64,000 nt of DNA from Fidelibacterota bacterium (lineage in GTDB: Bacteria; Fidelibacterota; SORT01): NCBI GenBank assembly GCA_022571215.1, contig JACZYG010000014.1:1-64000 (forward strand). The letters are read 5' to 3'. Positions 48,476 through 58,954 of this stretch are shown piece by piece. Positions within the stretch are counted from its first letter, which is position 1. The number at the start of each line of letters is the position of its first letter. The position numbers and the translations under genes were made by a program. Below the pieces are notes generated by a model. That model worked only from the letters and a program-made list of their open reading frames with translations. It was not told the DNA's origin and did no database searches.

Positions 48476-49666
48476 ATGGCTAAGCAAAAGTTTGAGAGGA
48501 CAAAGCCACATGTAAATATCGGCACTATCGGTCACGTTGATCACGGCAAAACCACCTTAACCTCGGCTATAACGATGTACTTGAGCAAAAAGGGACTTGC
48601 TGATCCTCGTTCGTTCGATTCTATAGATAACGCTCCCGAGGAGCGTGAACGCGGCATCACGATAGCGACGTCTCATGTCGAGTATGAAACGGAAAACCGT
48701 CACTATGCCCATGTTGACTGTCCCGGTCATGCCGACTATATAAAGAATATGATCACCGGCGCGGCTCAGATGGACGGCGCTATATTGGTCGTGTCCGCCG
48801 CTGACGGTCCGATGCCCCAGACCCGCGAGCATGTGCTTCTCGCCCGTCAGGTTAACGTTCCCTCTATAGTTGTTTATCTGAACAAGACTGATATGGTTGA
48901 CGATCCCGAGCTGATAGAGTTGGTGGAACTCGAGCTTCGCGAACTCCTTTCCAAGTATGAGTTTCCCGGCGATGATATACCTATTATTAAGGGGAGCGCT
49001 CTTGAGGCGCTCAACAACCCCGATGACGCCGAGAAGACGAAGAGCATCCAGGAGTTGTTGGATGCCGTTGACAATTACATCCCGATGCCCGAGCGAGATA
49101 TAGACAAACCGTTTCTGATGCCTGTAGAGGATGTTTTCTCTATTACGGGTAGAGGCACGGTAGGCACAGGCAGGATAGAGCGTGGAGTAGTTACGGTAGG
49201 GGAGGAGATGGAGATGGTCGGTCTCAACGCCGAGGGGAAGACGACTATCACTGGAGTTGAGATGTTCCGCAAGCTTCTCGATCGCGGCGAGGCTGGCGAT
49301 AACGTCGGTCTTTTGATGCGTGGAGTCGACAAGGACTATCTGAAGCGCGGCATGGTCATAGCCAAGCCGGGCAGCGTTACGCCTCATACGAAGTTCAAGG
49401 CGGAAGTATATATCCTTTCGAAGGACGAGGGTGGTCGTCATACTCCGTTCTTTAAAGGCTACAGACCTCAGTTTTATTTCAGGACGACCGATGTGACCGG
49501 TCTGGTGAAGTTGCCCGAGGGCACCGAGATGGTGATGCCTGGTGACAACGTGAGTCTTCAAATTGAATTGATAATGCCTATAGCGATGGATAAGGAACTC
49601 CGGTTCGCCATCCGCGAAGGGGGACACACGGTTGGCGCGGGTGTCGTAACAGAGGTGATAGAGTAA
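48476..49666 (+). CDS. tuf: Elongation factor Tu, copy 2
   Basis: 396 residues, identical in protein sequence to copy 1 at 32640, with scattered silent differences that are most frequent in the middle third. The same TTTAGGAGGAGATTG precedes both start codons, while sequences beyond that and after the stop differ. This copy sits in the str operon after fusA and 42 bp before rpsJ, the ancestral tufA position. Confidence 0.98.
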   Translation: MAKQKFERTKPHVNIGTIGHVDHGKTTLTSAITMYLSKKGLADPRSFDSIDNAPEERERGITIATSHVEYETENRHYAHVDCPGHADYIKNMITGAAQMDGAILVVSAADGPMPQTREHVLLARQVNVPSIVVYLNKTDMVDDPELIELVELELRELLSKYEFPGDDIPIIKGSALEALNNPDDAEKTKSIQELLDAVDNYIPMPERDIDKPFLMPVEDVFSITGRGTVGTGRIERGVVTVGEEMEMVGLNAEGKTTITGVEMFRKLLDRGEAGDNVGLLMRGVDKDYLKRGMVIAKPGSVTPHTKFKAEVYILSKDEGGRHTPFFKGYRPQFYFRTTDVTGLVKLPEGTEMVMPGDNVSLQIELIMPIAMDKELRFAIREGGHTVGAGVVTEVIE

Positions 49667-49708
49667 GTTAATGTATTCAAATAAATATAATTCAGGACAA
49701 GGTATATA

Positions 49709-50017
49709 ATGCCCGGACAAACTATAAGAATAAGACTCAAAGCGTACGACCACACTCTGGTCGATAAATCTACCGCATTGATAATGAAAACGGCAAGGTC
49801 AACGGGAGCTGTGGTATCCGGTCCGATTCCGCTTCCTACACGCAGGACGATATATACCGTGTTACGCTCGCCTCACGTCAACAAGAAATCGAGGGAGCAA
49901 TTTCAAACGAAGATTCATAAGCGGTTGCTTGATATATTGAATTCCACACCCAAGACGGTTGACGCGCTGATGAAGCTCGATTTGCCGTCAGGCGTTGACA
50001 TCGAGATAAAGGTCTGA
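49709..50017 (+). CDS. rpsJ: 30S ribosomal protein S10
   Basis: A 102-residue head protein and partner of NusB/NusG in antitermination and coupling. It has [11 protein letters not shown] and the [20 protein letters not shown] region (shortened). It begins the S10 gene run, 42 bp after tuf2; no S10 leader of the L4-regulated type is evident. Confidence 0.97.
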   Translation: MPGQTIRIRLKAYDHTLVDKSTALIMKTARSTGAVVSGPIPLPTRRTIYTVLRSPHVNKKSREQFQTKIHKRLLDILNSTPKTVDALMKLDLPSGVDIEIKV

Positions 50018-50019
50018 AC

Positions 50020-50658
50020 GTGGCTGGAATTCTCGGAAAGAAATTAGGAATGACGCGATACTTCACCGAGGAGGGACGAAGTTTTCCCGTCACTTTGGTG
50101 GAAGTTACCTCGTGCGTCGTAACCCAGATAAAGACTATCGACAGCGACGGTTATGATGCCGTTCAGGTCGGATACTTCCACAAGAAAGAATCAAAGATCA
50201 ACAAACCTATTCTCGGAATATTCAAAAAAGCGAACGTCGAGGCGAAATTAGGATTGACAGAATTCAAAGGGCAGATGACGCTTATGGACGGGGAAGAGGA
50301 GAAGCCGGTCGAAGTCGGTTCGAAGCTTACGATTGACCAGTTTCAGGCGGGTGAAAAAGTCCGCATCAGGAGCAAGTCTAAAGGAAAGGGATTTGCCGGA
50401 GTAGTAAAGAGACATCACTTCAAGGGCGGTCCGGCATCACACGGTCAGGGGGACAAATTGCGGTCGCGAGGCTCGGTAGGCGCAAGTTCCTATCCGTCAA
50501 GAGTCATCAAGGGAATGAAGATGGCAGGCAGAATGGGCGGTGAAAACACTACTCTCCGCGATGTTCAGATCCTCGAGATAGACAGCGAGAAGAATCTGCT
50601 TGTCTTAAAGGGACCGATACCGGGAGCGATTAATTCTACTGTAAGAATTTGGAAATAG
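50020..50658 (+). CDS. rplC: 50S ribosomal protein L3
   Basis: 212 residues with a GTG start 2 bases after rpsJ (MAGILGKKLGMT). FAGVVKRHHFKGGPASHG and RMGGENTT mark the tentacle that approaches the peptidyl-transferase centre. One of the first proteins in 50S assembly. Confidence 0.97.
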   Translation: MAGILGKKLGMTRYFTEEGRSFPVTLVEVTSCVVTQIKTIDSDGYDAVQVGYFHKKESKINKPILGIFKKANVEAKLGLTEFKGQMTLMDGEEEKPVEVGSKLTIDQFQAGEKVRIRSKSKGKGFAGVVKRHHFKGGPASHGQGDKLRSRGSVGASSYPSRVIKGMKMAGRMGGENTTLRDVQILEIDSEKNLLVLKGPIPGAINSTVRIWK

Positions 50659-50659
50659 A

Positions 50660-51319
50660 ATGAGAGTAAACGTATTTACAGCAGGCGGGGAAGAGAGCGG
50701 AAAGAAGATCAATCTCAATCCGTTGGTATTCGAGGTGGAGCCGAGCAAGGATGCTATCTTTTCTTCCGTAGTCGCCGAGATGTGGCATCTGAAGCAGGGT
50801 TCACGAGCCACGAAGAGCAAAGCGCAGGTGAAAGTGAGCGGAAAGAAACCGTGGCGTCAGAAAGGCACGGGCAGGGCAAGAGTAGGAACCTTAGGCTCTC
50901 CTATCTGGAAGGGCGGCGGTCATACATTTGCGATCAAACCGGGCGTGCGTTCTCATAAGGTAAACAAGAAAGTAAAGCAGCTAGCCCGAAAAAGCGCTTT
51001 TTCCGTTCATGTGAAAGCAGGCACTTTGAAAGTTGTGGAAGAACTGAAATTCGAGACCCATAAAACCAGCCAGATGCGAACGCTGCTGAAAAATCTTGGG
51101 ATTGGCGGTGTCAACAGCCTGCTGATACTAAAGGAACTAAGCGAGAATATCCTGCTCTCGGCGAGGAACATTCCGAACATTATGGTCGTCAGCGCAGGCA
51201 GCAGCTCAACGTTAGACCTCGTAAGCTCGAAGAAGGTAATTTTGGAGTCCGGAGCGGTCGAGATATTGAACAATCTGTTTGATAAAGATAAAAAAGCCTC
51301 CAAAGGAGATTCCGAATGA
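50660..51319 (+). CDS. rplD: 50S ribosomal protein L4
   Basis: 219 residues. KPWRQKGTGRARVGTLGSP forms the loop lining the exit tunnel. L4 is an autogenous repressor of the S10 operon in some bacteria. It has a Lys-rich C-terminal tail, and its stop overlaps the rplW start (ATGA). Confidence 0.96.
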   Translation: MRVNVFTAGGEESGKKINLNPLVFEVEPSKDAIFSSVVAEMWHLKQGSRATKSKAQVKVSGKKPWRQKGTGRARVGTLGSPIWKGGGHTFAIKPGVRSHKVNKKVKQLARKSAFSVHVKAGTLKVVEELKFETHKTSQMRTLLKNLGIGGVNSLLILKELSENILLSARNIPNIMVVSAGSSSTLDLVSSKKVILESGAVEILNNLFDKDKKASKGDSE

Positions 51320-51630
51320 GCGGTTCACTATTGATGGTGCCTATAATCACCGAAAAGATGCATAATCTTCAGGAGTCCGATAACAGTTACGCTTTCAAGG
51401 TGTTACCGAGCAGTAACAAACTTGAGATAAAAAAAGCGGTCGAAGAGAGGTTCGGCGTTCACGTGAAACAGGTACGGACGATGAATCTCAAAGGTAAAAG
51501 CCGGATCATGTCCGTCAAAAGCGGCGGTCGCGTCATACGCACGTCAGGTAAAAAGTCGAACTGGAAGAAGGCAATAGTTACGCTGCTGCCCGGAGAGTCG
51601 CTCGATATTTACGGAAACGAACCATCTTAA
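51316..51630 (+). CDS. rplW: 50S ribosomal protein L23
   Basis: A 104-residue protein at the tunnel exit and a docking site for trigger factor and SRP. MVPIITEKM, YAFKV and the KKAVEERFGVHVKQVRTMN core are conserved. The start overlaps rplD. Confidence 0.95.
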   Translation: MSGSLLMVPIITEKMHNLQESDNSYAFKVLPSSNKLEIKKAVEERFGVHVKQVRTMNLKGKSRIMSVKSGGRVIRTSGKKSNWKKAIVTLLPGESLDIYGNEPS

Positions 51631-51647
51631 TTCGAGATTTGGAATAG

Positions 51648-52472
51648 ATGCCGATTAAACAATATAAACCGACCACACCGGCGCAGAGGTATAAGACTAC
51701 TTCGACCTTTGCCGAGATAACGAAAACGAAGCCTGAGAAGAGTCTTGTAACCCCCTTGAAGAAGACGGGCGGCAGGAACAATAATGGGCGAATCACTTCC
51801 CGCAGGCGGGGCGGCGGTCATAAACGGAAGTACCGTATCATAGATTTTAGAAGAGATAAAACGGGGATTCCGGCGAAGGTAGCGTCTATCGAGTACGATC
51901 CGAACAGGTCCGCGAGGATCGCTCTGCTCTTTTACGCGGATGGAGAGAAACGATACATTCTTTATCCTGTCGGAATGAAGGTGGGCGACAGCGTGATGTC
52001 AGGTCCGGATGCTCCGTTGAAATCCGGTAATTCGCTTCCGTTGGCTGATATTCCTACAGGCACGATGGTGCATAACGTCGAGATGACTTCCGGAAAAGGG
52101 GGACAGGCTGTACGAAGCGCGGGCACTTCCGCTCAGGTTATGGCAAAAGATGGCGGTTATGTCACGTTGAAGATGCCCTCAAGAGAGATTCGCATGGTTC
52201 GCAAGGAGTGTGTGGCAACGATAGGACAGGTCGGCAACAGAGACCATGAACTTATAGTTATCGGTAAGGCAGGACGCAGCCGCTGGTTAGGCAGAAGACC
52301 TAAGGTTCGCGGTGTCGTGATGAACCCGGTAGACCATCCGATGGGTGGAGGTGAAGGTAAATCTTCCGGAGGCAGACATCCCGTCTCGCCGTGGGGAAAA
52401 CCTTCCAAGGGAGGTAAAACCCGCGGAAAGAAACTGTCGGATAAATTAATCATTAAGAGAAGGACAAAGTAA
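51648..52472 (+). CDS. rplB: 50S ribosomal protein L2
   Basis: A 274-residue protein needed for peptidyl-transferase activity and subunit joining. It has [19 protein letters not shown] (N-terminal extension), and the C-terminal [16 protein letters not shown] contains the essential His. The length is typical. Confidence 0.98.
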   Translation: MPIKQYKPTTPAQRYKTTSTFAEITKTKPEKSLVTPLKKTGGRNNNGRITSRRRGGGHKRKYRIIDFRRDKTGIPAKVASIEYDPNRSARIALLFYADGEKRYILYPVGMKVGDSVMSGPDAPLKSGNSLPLADIPTGTMVHNVEMTSGKGGQAVRSAGTSAQVMAKDGGYVTLKMPSREIRMVRKECVATIGQVGNRDHELIVIGKAGRSRWLGRRPKVRGVVMNPVDHPMGGGEGKSSGGRHPVSPWGKPSKGGKTRGKKLSDKLIIKRRTK

Positions 52473-52475
52473 GGG

Positions 52476-52763
52476 ATGCCAAGGTCAGTCAAAAAAGGAC
52501 CGTACGTGGACGAACGGCTTATGAAGAAAGTCCAGGAGTTGAACAAGACCCGCGGTAAGAAGGTGATACAAACATGGTCGCGTAGAACAACGATACCTCC
52601 GGATTTTGTGGGTCATACAATCGCGGTGCACAACGGAATCAAGTTCATCCCTGTTTATATTTCGGAAAATATGGTAGGACACAAGCTCGGCGAGTTCTCA
52701 CCGACACGCACGTTCAGGGGTCACGCCGGCAGCAGCAAAGATTCATCATCAAAGGTACGTTAA
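52476..52763 (+). CDS. rpsS: 30S ribosomal protein S19
   Basis: 95 residues. It starts [15 protein letters not shown], and contains [21 protein letters not shown] (shortened) and [16 protein letters not shown]. It contacts S13 and the A-site tRNA. It lies 3 bases after rplB. Confidence 0.97.
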   Translation: MPRSVKKGPYVDERLMKKVQELNKTRGKKVIQTWSRRTTIPPDFVGHTIAVHNGIKFIPVYISENMVGHKLGEFSPTRTFRGHAGSSKDSSSKVR

Positions 52764-52766
52764 AAA

Positions 52767-53132
52767 TTGAACGCAAAAGCCATTAAAAGATATTCAAGAC
52801 AAGGACCCCGCAAGGTTCGCCTGTTAGCGGACCTGATCAGGGGCAAGAATGTTGAAACAGCTATAAATATTCTGCATTTTTCCAGAAAGAAGGCGGCGAC
52901 GGAATTAGAGAAAACGGTACGCAGCGCAATTGCCAACCTCGTAAACTTAGAGGGCGGAGATGTGGATCCGGAAAAGCTGTTCGTCAAGGAGGTCTATATT
53001 GACGGGGGTCCGTCAATCAAGCGATTCCGTCCGAGAGCAATGGGCAGAGCGACTCCGATATTGAAGCGAACAGCTCATATGACCGTAATAGTCGCTACCA
53101 TGGACGAACGAAAGAAAAGAGTAAGGGCTTAA
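52767..53132 (+). CDS. rplV: 50S ribosomal protein L22
   Basis: 121 residues with a TTG start 3 bases after rps[19 protein letters not shown] is the family opening, and the beta-hairpin loop reaching into the tunnel is near [14 protein letters not shown]. Macrolide-interacting region intact. Confidence 0.96.
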   Translation: MNAKAIKRYSRQGPRKVRLLADLIRGKNVETAINILHFSRKKAATELEKTVRSAIANLVNLEGGDVDPEKLFVKEVYIDGGPSIKRFRPRAMGRATPILKRTAHMTVIVATMDERKKRVRA

Positions 53133-53136
53133 AAGT

Positions 53137-53787
53137 ATGGGACAAAAAGTACATCCGATAGGATACAGGCTCGGCTATATAAAGACCTGGGATTCTAACT
53201 GGTTCGACGAGAAAAACTTCGCCCAAAAACTGAACGAAGACATAATGCTGAGGCGTTACGTGAACAAGCGTCTCGACAAAGCGGCGGTTTCGAAAATCAA
53301 GATAGAGCGAACCAACAAGAGGATAACGATAACAATTCACACGGCGAGACCGGGCATAGTTATCGGAAGCAAGGGTTCGGAAGTCAACAAGCTCCGCGAG
53401 GAGCTCAGAAAGCTTACGGACAGGGAAGTGCAAATAAATGTCAGTGAGATCAAACGACCTGAACTCGACGCATTTCTCGTTGCGCAAAACATCGCGAAAC
53501 AGTTGGAAGAAAAAGTCTCGTATAGAAGAGCGATAAAGAAATCCATCATGTCCACCATGAGAATGGGCGCAGAGGGAATTCGTATTGGAGCGGGCGGAAG
53601 GCTCGGAGGCGCTGAGATGGGCAGGAGAGAACGGTTTCAGGAAGGCAGAGTTCCGCTGCATACCCTGCGCGCCGATATTGATTATGCAAGCACAACGGCA
53701 TTCACGACATACGGATGCGTAGGCGTCAAGGTTTGGATCTACAACGGTGAGGCGCAGCCGTTGAAATGGAGTGAGAAGAAAGAATAA
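53137..53787 (+). CDS. rpsC: 30S ribosomal protein S3
   Basis: 216 residues. It starts [13 protein letters not shown], contains a KH domain with [14 protein letters not shown], and has the C-terminal [14 protein letters not shown]. It lines the mRNA entry with S4 and S5. It lies 4 bases after rplV. Confidence 0.97.
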   Translation: MGQKVHPIGYRLGYIKTWDSNWFDEKNFAQKLNEDIMLRRYVNKRLDKAAVSKIKIERTNKRITITIHTARPGIVIGSKGSEVNKLREELRKLTDREVQINVSEIKRPELDAFLVAQNIAKQLEEKVSYRRAIKKSIMSTMRMGAEGIRIGAGGRLGGAEMGRRERFQEGRVPLHTLRADIDYASTTAFTTYGCVGVKVWIYNGEAQPLKWSEKKE

Positions 53788-54201
53788 ATGTTAGAACCGA
53801 GGAAGGTAAAACACAGGAAACATCATCGCGGTAAAAGAACAGGATTGGCATATCGCGGTTCAAAAGTATCCTTTGGAACCTATGGTTTGAAAGCGCTCGA
53901 GGCGTGTTGGATAACCGGCAGGCAAATTGAAGCGGCGCGTGTCGCAATCACTCGAAAGGTCAAAAGACACGGAAAGCTCTGGATACGGATATTCCCCGAT
54001 AAACCCGTAACCCAAAAACCCGCCGAAACAAGAATGGGTAAGGGAAAGGGTTCACCGGAATACTTCGTGGCAGTAGTGAAACCGGGTCGGATTCTGTTCG
54101 AGATAGACGGCGTTGACCAGGAATTAGCCAATGAAGCGTTCAGACTCGGACAGCATAAATTACCGATAAAAACCAAAATTGTTAAGAGGGATGAAGCGTA
54201 G
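53788..54201 (+). CDS. rplP: 50S ribosomal protein L16
   Basis: 137 residues. It starts [15 protein letters not shown] and has [19 protein letters not shown]. It helps position A-site tRNA. The ATG directly follows the rpsC stop. Confidence 0.97.
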   Translation: MLEPRKVKHRKHHRGKRTGLAYRGSKVSFGTYGLKALEACWITGRQIEAARVAITRKVKRHGKLWIRIFPDKPVTQKPAETRMGKGKGSPEYFVAVVKPGRILFEIDGVDQELANEAFRLGQHKLPIKTKIVKRDEA

Positions 54202-54203
54202 AT

Positions 54204-54452
54204 ATGAAAAAAGAGGAATTAAGAGAACTCACGGAGGTAGAGGTAACGAACCGGCTCCGCGATTCTATCGAGGAGATGGAAAACCTCAAGTTTCAACACT
54301 CGCTTCGGCAGCTGGAAAACCAGCAAAGAATTAAAATAGTGCGCAGAAACATTGCGCAGTTGAAAACGGTCATACACGAAGATAAGCTGGGGCTTAGCGA
54401 GATGCCCGGCAAAGCGAATGAGAAAGATGATGTTAAGGAGGAGAAAGAGTGA
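54204..54452 (+). CDS. rpmC: 50S ribosomal protein L29
   Basis: An 82-residue two-helix protein ([16 protein letters not shown] and [14 protein letters not shown]). It has an acidic C-terminal tail of about 20 residues beyond the usual end. It is located at the tunnel exit near L23. Its stop overlaps the GTG of rpsQ. Confidence 0.93.
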   Translation: MKKEELRELTEVEVTNRLRDSIEEMENLKFQHSLRQLENQQRIKIVRRNIAQLKTVIHEDKLGLSEMPGKANEKDDVKEEKE

Positions 54453-54709
54453 GCAGTGACGGCGGAAGAAGGAAGACGCTTACGGGTGTTGTAATGAGCG
54501 ATGTGAACGATAAAACCGTGGTCATAAAAGTTGAAAGGCGGTTCTCTCATCCGAAATACGGCAAGATGGTGCGGAAATCTAAACGGTTCATGGCTCACGA
54601 TAAGGATAATTCCTGCAGCGTCGGCGACACGGTCAGAATAACGGAATCAAGACCGATCAGCAAACTGAAGAGATGGCGCGTGTCGGAAATTATCGAGAAG
54701 GCTAAATAG
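54449..54709 (+). CDS. rpsQ: 30S ribosomal protein S17
   Basis: An 86-residue OB-fold primary binder of 16S r[23 protein letters not shown] (shortened) and [15 protein letters not shown] are typical. It starts with GTG overlapping the rpmC stop as GTGA. Confidence 0.95.
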   Translation: MSSDGGRRKTLTGVVMSDVNDKTVVIKVERRFSHPKYGKMVRKSKRFMAHDKDNSCSVGDTVRITESRPISKLKRWRVSEIIEKAK

Positions 54710-54711
54710 GG

Positions 54712-55080
54712 ATGATCCAGACGCAAACAAAATTGATAGTGGCTGATAACACCGGCGCAAAAAGCATCATGTGTATAAAAGTTTTGGGGGGCACGAAAAA
54801 ACGTTACGCTACTTTAGGCGATACCATTGTAATTACGGTCAAGAGCGCGATACCTAACGGCATGGTGAAAAAGGGGCAGGTTGTGAAGGCGATAATCGTA
54901 CGTGTAAAGAAAGAACGGGCGAGAAAAGACGGCTCTTATATCAGATTTGATGAAAACGCCGCGGTGCTCGTCAACGATGCTCAGGAACCGATAGGCACCC
55001 GTATCTTCGGTCCGGTAGCGAGAGAACTTCGCGAGAAGAACCATATGAAGATAATTTCCATGGCTCCGGAGGTAGTGTAA
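54712..55080 (+). CDS. rplN: 50S ribosomal protein L14
   Basis: 122 residues. It has [20 protein letters not shown] (shortened), [16 protein letters not shown] and [13 protein letters not shown]. It sits at the subunit interface and is the binding site for RsfS-type silencing factors. It lies 2 bases after rpsQ. Confidence 0.97.
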   Translation: MIQTQTKLIVADNTGAKSIMCIKVLGGTKKRYATLGDTIVITVKSAIPNGMVKKGQVVKAIIVRVKKERARKDGSYIRFDENAAVLVNDAQEPIGTRIFGPVARELREKNHMKIISMAPEVV

Positions 55081-55081
55081 G

Positions 55082-55387
55082 ATGGTAAAAGCAGGCGATC
55101 AGGTCCTTGTCATATCGGGGGCGAGCATTGCGAAAAAAGGGAAAGTGCTCAAGAGTTTCCCGAAGAAGAACAGGGTAATTGTTGAAGGGCTTAATCTTGT
55201 AAAAAGACATTCAAAACCGTCCCAGAAGCATCCACAGGGCGGCATAATGGAATTTTCCGCTCCAATTCACATATCGAACGTGATGCTTATATGCAGTAAA
55301 TGCAATACTCCGACGCGGGAAAAACATAAAACGCTGGATGACGGCAGTAAGGTGAGAGTTTGTTCTCACTGTGGAGAGATTACTTAG
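55082..55387 (+). CDS. rplX: 50S ribosomal protein L24
   Basis: 101 residues. It has an N-terminal KOW motif ([30 protein letters not shown]) and a C-terminal zinc ribbon with CSKC and CSHC. Initiates 50S assembly. The end overlaps the Shine-Dalgarno region of rplE. Confidence 0.96.
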   Translation: MVKAGDQVLVISGASIAKKGKVLKSFPKKNRVIVEGLNLVKRHSKPSQKHPQGGIMEFSAPIHISNVMLICSKCNTPTREKHKTLDDGSKVRVCSHCGEIT

Positions 55388-55389
55388 AA

Positions 55390-56211
55390 GTGGCTGAAGA
55401 TAAAGATAAAGTGACAAAGCCGAAGGCAAAAAAAGCCGCTAAAGAAGCGGCGAAACCGAAACCGGCGAAAGCAGCGACGGCAGATAAAACTGTCAAGGCA
55501 GCAGCGAAGCCAGAGGCAAAGCCGGCTGTAAAGAAAGCGGCAAAAGCTGATAAAGCTGTTAAAACAGCGGCAAAGACAGCAGCAGAACCGACGGCAAAGA
55601 AGACGGTCAAGGCGACGAAGAAAGCCGCTAAGACACCGGGAGATTACGTGCCTCGCTTAAAGGTATTCTATAACGACAAAGTGATACCCTATATGATCGG
55701 TAAATTCGATTACGCAAATCCTAATATGGTGCCGAAGATCAGTAAAATATCTATAAATTCCCGAGTATCGACCGCGAGGGACGAGGTCAAGGACCTTGAA
55801 TCTATCACAGAGGACATAACTGTCATTGCCGGTCAGAAAGCGGTCGTGACGAGAGCGAAGAAAGCTATCGCGAATTTTAAAATCAGGCAGGGAGACCCTG
55901 TCGGCGCTACGGTAACGATAAGAGGAAGAAGGATGTACGAGTTCCTCGACAGGATGATATCTATCGCCATACCCCGAGTGAGGGATTTTAACGGTCTGAG
56001 AGAGAAATCCTTTGACGGTTACGGCAATTTTTCCTTCGGCGTAAAAGAACAGATAATTTTTCCCGAGATCGACTACGATAAGGTTAATAAGATCAGAGGG
56101 ATGGACATAACAATCGTAACCACAGCCAACACCGATGAGGAAGGCTACGAGCTGCTGAAATCGCTCGGAATGCCATTCAGGATCATCGAATCGGCGGGAC
56201 CGGGTAATTAA
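55390..56211 (+). CDS. rplE: 50S ribosomal protein L5 with Lys/Ala-rich N-terminal extension
   Basis: 273 residues if started at GTG 55390, against about 180 for normal L5. Residues 1-86 consist almost entirely of Lys, Ala, Pro, Thr and a few Asp/Glu in KAAKA-type repeats resembling histone H1 tails. The L5 body begins near [12 protein letters not shown] and includes [18 protein letters not shown] and the C-terminal [11 protein letters not shown] second GTG at 55648 (Val87), with GGGAG six bases upstream, could start a normal-length L5. L5 binds 5S rRNA in the central protuberance. Both forms might be made; the extension is in frame without interruption. Confidence 0.93.
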   Translation: MAEDKDKVTKPKAKKAAKEAAKPKPAKAATADKTVKAAAKPEAKPAVKKAAKADKAVKTAAKTAAEPTAKKTVKATKKAAKTPGDYVPRLKVFYNDKVIPYMIGKFDYANPNMVPKISKISINSRVSTARDEVKDLESITEDITVIAGQKAVVTRAKKAIANFKIRQGDPVGATVTIRGRRMYEFLDRMISIAIPRVRDFNGLREKSFDGYGNFSFGVKEQIIFPEIDYDKVNKIRGMDITIVTTANTDEEGYELLKSLGMPFRIIESAGPGN

Positions 56212-56214
56212 GTA

Positions 56215-56400
56215 ATGGCAAAAAAATCATGGATAGCAAAGCAAAAAAAGACTCAAAAGTTTGCCGTACGGGAGTATAACCGCTGCCAAAGATGCGGTCG
56301 CGCTCGTTCGTATTACAGGAGATTCGGACTTTGCAGAATATGTTTCAGGGAATTAGCCCTCAAGGGTGAAATACCCGGTATCACCAAGGCAAGTTGGTAA
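56215..56400 (+). CDS. rpsN: 30S ribosomal protein S14, zinc-binding type
   Basis: A 61-residue short S14 with CQRC and CRIC zinc ligands and [25 protein letters not shown] is the typical start. It assembles late in the 30S head. It lies 3 bases after rplE. Confidence 0.96.
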   Translation: MAKKSWIAKQKKTQKFAVREYNRCQRCGRARSYYRRFGLCRICFRELALKGEIPGITKASW

Positions 56401-56413
56401 GGGAGAGCATTAG

Positions 56414-56812
56414 ATGTCGCACACATATCCGTTAGCGGATTATCTGACGAGAATTAGAAACGCTCAAATGGCAGGAAAGAGATGGGTGGACGTTCCGTCA
56501 TCAAATTTAAAGAAGGCAGTCTCTCTGATACTTCGCCGTGAGGGATATATCAGGGACATCATTCATGTGGATGAAGGACCTCAGGGCAGATTAAGAATTT
56601 ATCTGAAGTACGTAAACGAGGGGAAAGGTGTCATCGAAGGTATTGATTGCGTCTCAAAACCCGGAAGACGCGTTTATTGCAGCGCAAGCAAAATTCCGCG
56701 GGTGAGAAACGGACTTGGAATAGCGATAATCAGCACCTCTTCGGGTGTTGTTACCGGAATCGAGGCTAAGAAAAAAAATCAGGGCGGAGAAGTTCTCTGC
56801 CGGGTTTGGTAG
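56414..56812 (+). CDS. rpsH: 30S ribosomal protein S8
   Basis: 132 residues. It has LADYLTRIRNAQMA near the N-terminus and STSSGVVTGIEAKKKNQGGE at the C-terminus. S8 is the spc-operon translational repressor in E. coli through the L5 start region; no such site was recognised here. Confidence 0.96.
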   Translation: MSHTYPLADYLTRIRNAQMAGKRWVDVPSSNLKKAVSLILRREGYIRDIIHVDEGPQGRLRIYLKYVNEGKGVIEGIDCVSKPGRRVYCSASKIPRVRNGLGIAIISTSSGVVTGIEAKKKNQGGEVLCRVW

Positions 56813-56822
56813 AGGTAATTGA

Positions 56823-57407
56823 ATGTCGAAAATAGGTAAAGAGCCGATTCCGTTACCGGACGGTGTCGAACTGAAGATATCGGGGAGACTCCATACGGTA
56901 AAGGGTCCCAAGGGCGAACTGTCTCAGGAAGTGGATGAGCGGATCACCGTAACGGCAGCAGACGGAATCGTTACTCTTACAAGAGCGAACGATGAAAAGT
57001 CAGTCCGCTCTCTGCACGGGTTGTATAGAGCGTTATTAGCTAATATGGTCATCGGCGTAAGCGAAGGATATGAAAAGACTCTCTTATTGATAGGGATAGG
57101 ATTCGCGGCCGAGATGAAAGGGAGAAAAATGCTTCTCCATCTCGGATTTTCTCATCCCGTTCTCTTCGAATTACCGGACGGGATCGACTTCGAAATTAAT
57201 AAACCCGATCCGCAGCAGAAGTCGGAATTTCGCAATATGCAATCTCAAATAGTTATCAAAGGAATTGACAAGCAGTTGGTCGGACAAGTCACCGCGAACC
57301 TCAGAGCGCTTAAACGGCCGGAACCCTATAAGGGCAAAGGAATCAGATATATTAACGAATATGTAAGGAAGAAAGCGGGTAAGCAGGTTGCGACCGCCGC
57401 CGCTTAA
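56823..57407 (+). CDS. rplF: 50S ribosomal protein L6
   Basis: 194 residues, slightly long. It starts [16 protein letters not shown], and its two homologous domains end in [18 protein letters not shown]. The C-terminus adds [12 protein letters not shown]. Located near the sarcin-ricin loop. Confidence 0.96.
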   Translation: MSKIGKEPIPLPDGVELKISGRLHTVKGPKGELSQEVDERITVTAADGIVTLTRANDEKSVRSLHGLYRALLANMVIGVSEGYEKTLLLIGIGFAAEMKGRKMLLHLGFSHPVLFELPDGIDFEINKPDPQQKSEFRNMQSQIVIKGIDKQLVGQVTANLRALKRPEPYKGKGIRYINEYVRKKAGKQVATAAA

Positions 57408-57421
57408 AGTTAGAGGAAGAA

Positions 57422-57793
57422 TTGAAGGATAAAAATAAATTAAAAACCGCGCTAAGGCTGAAAAAAGCGAAAAGGATAAAGTCGCGCATGAGAGGTACCG
57501 CGGAGAAACCGCGTTTAGTCGTTTTCCGTTCTCTCAAGCATATATACGCGCAATTAGTTGATGATGTCTCGGGACGCACTCTTGTATCGTCTTCGACAAC
57601 AGAAAAAGATGCCGGAGGAAAAAATCTGTCCGGCGGCAAAGTCGAGCTGAGTAAATCAGTCGGTAAGAAATTAGCGGAAGAAGCGAATAAGCAGAAGATC
57701 AGTAAAGCTGTTTTTGACAGAAACGGTTACTTGTATCACGGACGCGTAAAAGCCGTTGCCGAAGGCGCCCGTGAAAACGGTTTAAAAATTTAA
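57422..57793 (+). CDS. rplR: 50S ribosomal protein L18
   Basis: 123 residues with a TTG start preceded by [27 protein letters not shown] and [20 protein letters not shown] identify it. With L5 it binds 5S rRNA. Confidence 0.95.
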   Translation: MKDKNKLKTALRLKKAKRIKSRMRGTAEKPRLVVFRSLKHIYAQLVDDVSGRTLVSSSTTEKDAGGKNLSGGKVELSKSVGKKLAEEANKQKISKAVFDRNGYLYHGRVKAVAEGARENGLKI

Positions 57794-57803
57794 GGATAAA
57801 TAA

Positions 57804-58319
57804 TTGCGTCGAATCAGTGCATCAGAATTAGACCTTCTCGATGAGAAGGTTGTGAAGATCAATCGCGTGTCCAAAGTAGTCAAAGGCGGACAACGCTTCG
57901 GGTTCAACGCTCTTGTCGTCGTGGGAGACGGAAAAGGACATGTCGGAATAGGCCTCGGCAAGGCGGGTGAAGTTCTCACATCAGTGAACAAGGGAAAGGA
58001 CGTCGCAAAAAAGAATATTGTGAAAATATCGCTTTTGAACGGAACTATCCCTCACAAAATAATAGGAACGTTCGGCGCGGCTAAAGTAGTGCTGAAACCG
58101 GCGTCAGCCGGAACAGGAATTATAGCCGGCGGCGCGGTGCGAGCCGTTATGGAACAGGTAGGTATCCATGATATTCTCGCTAAATCGATAGGTTCGCCAA
58201 ATCCGCATAACGTCGTAAAGGCAACGATGAACGGTCTGATGGGTCTGATGGATGCAACGGCGGCATCACGTAAGAGGGGAATCTCAATCAAACAGATGTT
58301 CGGGATGGATACAGAATGA
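57804..58319 (+). CDS. rpsE: 30S ribosomal protein S5
   Basis: 171 residues with a TTG start (AAGGATAAATAATTG). [19 protein letters not shown] and [13 protein letters not shown] mark the S5 domain; [19 protein letters not shown] follows. It contributes to mRNA helicase activity and accuracy. Its stop overlaps the rpmD ATG. Confidence 0.96.
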   Translation: MRRISASELDLLDEKVVKINRVSKVVKGGQRFGFNALVVVGDGKGHVGIGLGKAGEVLTSVNKGKDVAKKNIVKISLLNGTIPHKIIGTFGAAKVVLKPASAGTGIIAGGAVRAVMEQVGIHDILAKSIGSPNPHNVVKATMNGLMGLMDATAASRKRGISIKQMFGMDTE

Positions 58320-58516
58320 CGGCTAAGGAAAAAGAGAGCGGCAAACTGAAAATCACTCAGATCAAAAGCGGTATCGGTTATCACCATACGGCGAAGAAGA
58401 CCCTGATAGCGCTCGGGCTAAGGAAGATGCATCAGACAGTAGTGCAGCCGAATAACGCCGCGATTCGAGGGATGATATTCAAAATCAATTATTTATTGAA
58501 GGTGGAAGAGGCGTAG
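58316..58516 (+). CDS. rpmD: 50S ribosomal protein L30
   Basis: 66 residues with the L30 core [20 protein letters not shown] and [16 protein letters not shown] short charged N-terminal extension precedes it. It overlaps rpsE by 4 bases. Confidence 0.94.
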   Translation: MTAKEKESGKLKITQIKSGIGYHHTAKKTLIALGLRKMHQTVVQPNNAAIRGMIFKINYLLKVEEA

Positions 58517-58954
58517 ATGGGTTTAGAGAATTTAAGACGACCCGGAGGACCGAGAAAAGCCCGAAAGAGAATCGGCAGGGGACAAGGCTCGGGCACCGGC
58601 GGCACATCCGGAGCAGGACATAAAGGAGCGCGTTCACGCAGCGGGTTCAAACGGAAAAGGGGATTTGAAGGCGGACAGATGCCGTTGCAGCGTCGCGTGC
58701 CGAAGGTAGGATTCACCAACATATTCAGGGTCGAATATCAGGTGGTGAACGTTCGGGACTTAGGCAGAGCGAAGGACAAGGAGATAACGCTCGAAACTTT
58801 GTTGGCGAGCGGACTCGTGAGAAACTTGAACAAACCGGTAAAAATATTAGGCACAGGCGACGTGACGGAAGCGTACGACGTTTCAGCAAACGCTTTCAGC
58901 AAAAGCGCCGTTGAAAAGATAGAGGCAGCCGGAGGCAGCACAACCACGTTATGA
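58517..58954 (+). CDS. rplO: 50S ribosomal protein L15
   Basis: 145 residues. The Arg/Gly-rich N-terminus RKRIGRGQGSGTGGTSGAGHKG (shortened to its RGQGSGTGGTSG core) and the C-terminal globular domain are typical. Its stop overlaps the secY start as ATGA. Confidence 0.96.
   Translation: MGLENLRRPGGPRKARKRIGRGQGSGTGGTSGAGHKGARSRSGFKRKRGFEGGQMPLQRRVPKVGFTNIFRVEYQVVNVRDLGRAKDKEITLETLLASGLVRNLNKPVKILGTGDVTEAYDVSANAFSKSAVEKIEAAGGSTTTL

Noticed and set aside
48557-49753. A 398-codon minus-strand ORF opposite tuf2
   Set aside because: It is a shadow of the highly biased codon usage of tuf. The equivalent frame opposite tuf1 is broken, and the translation resembles no protein.
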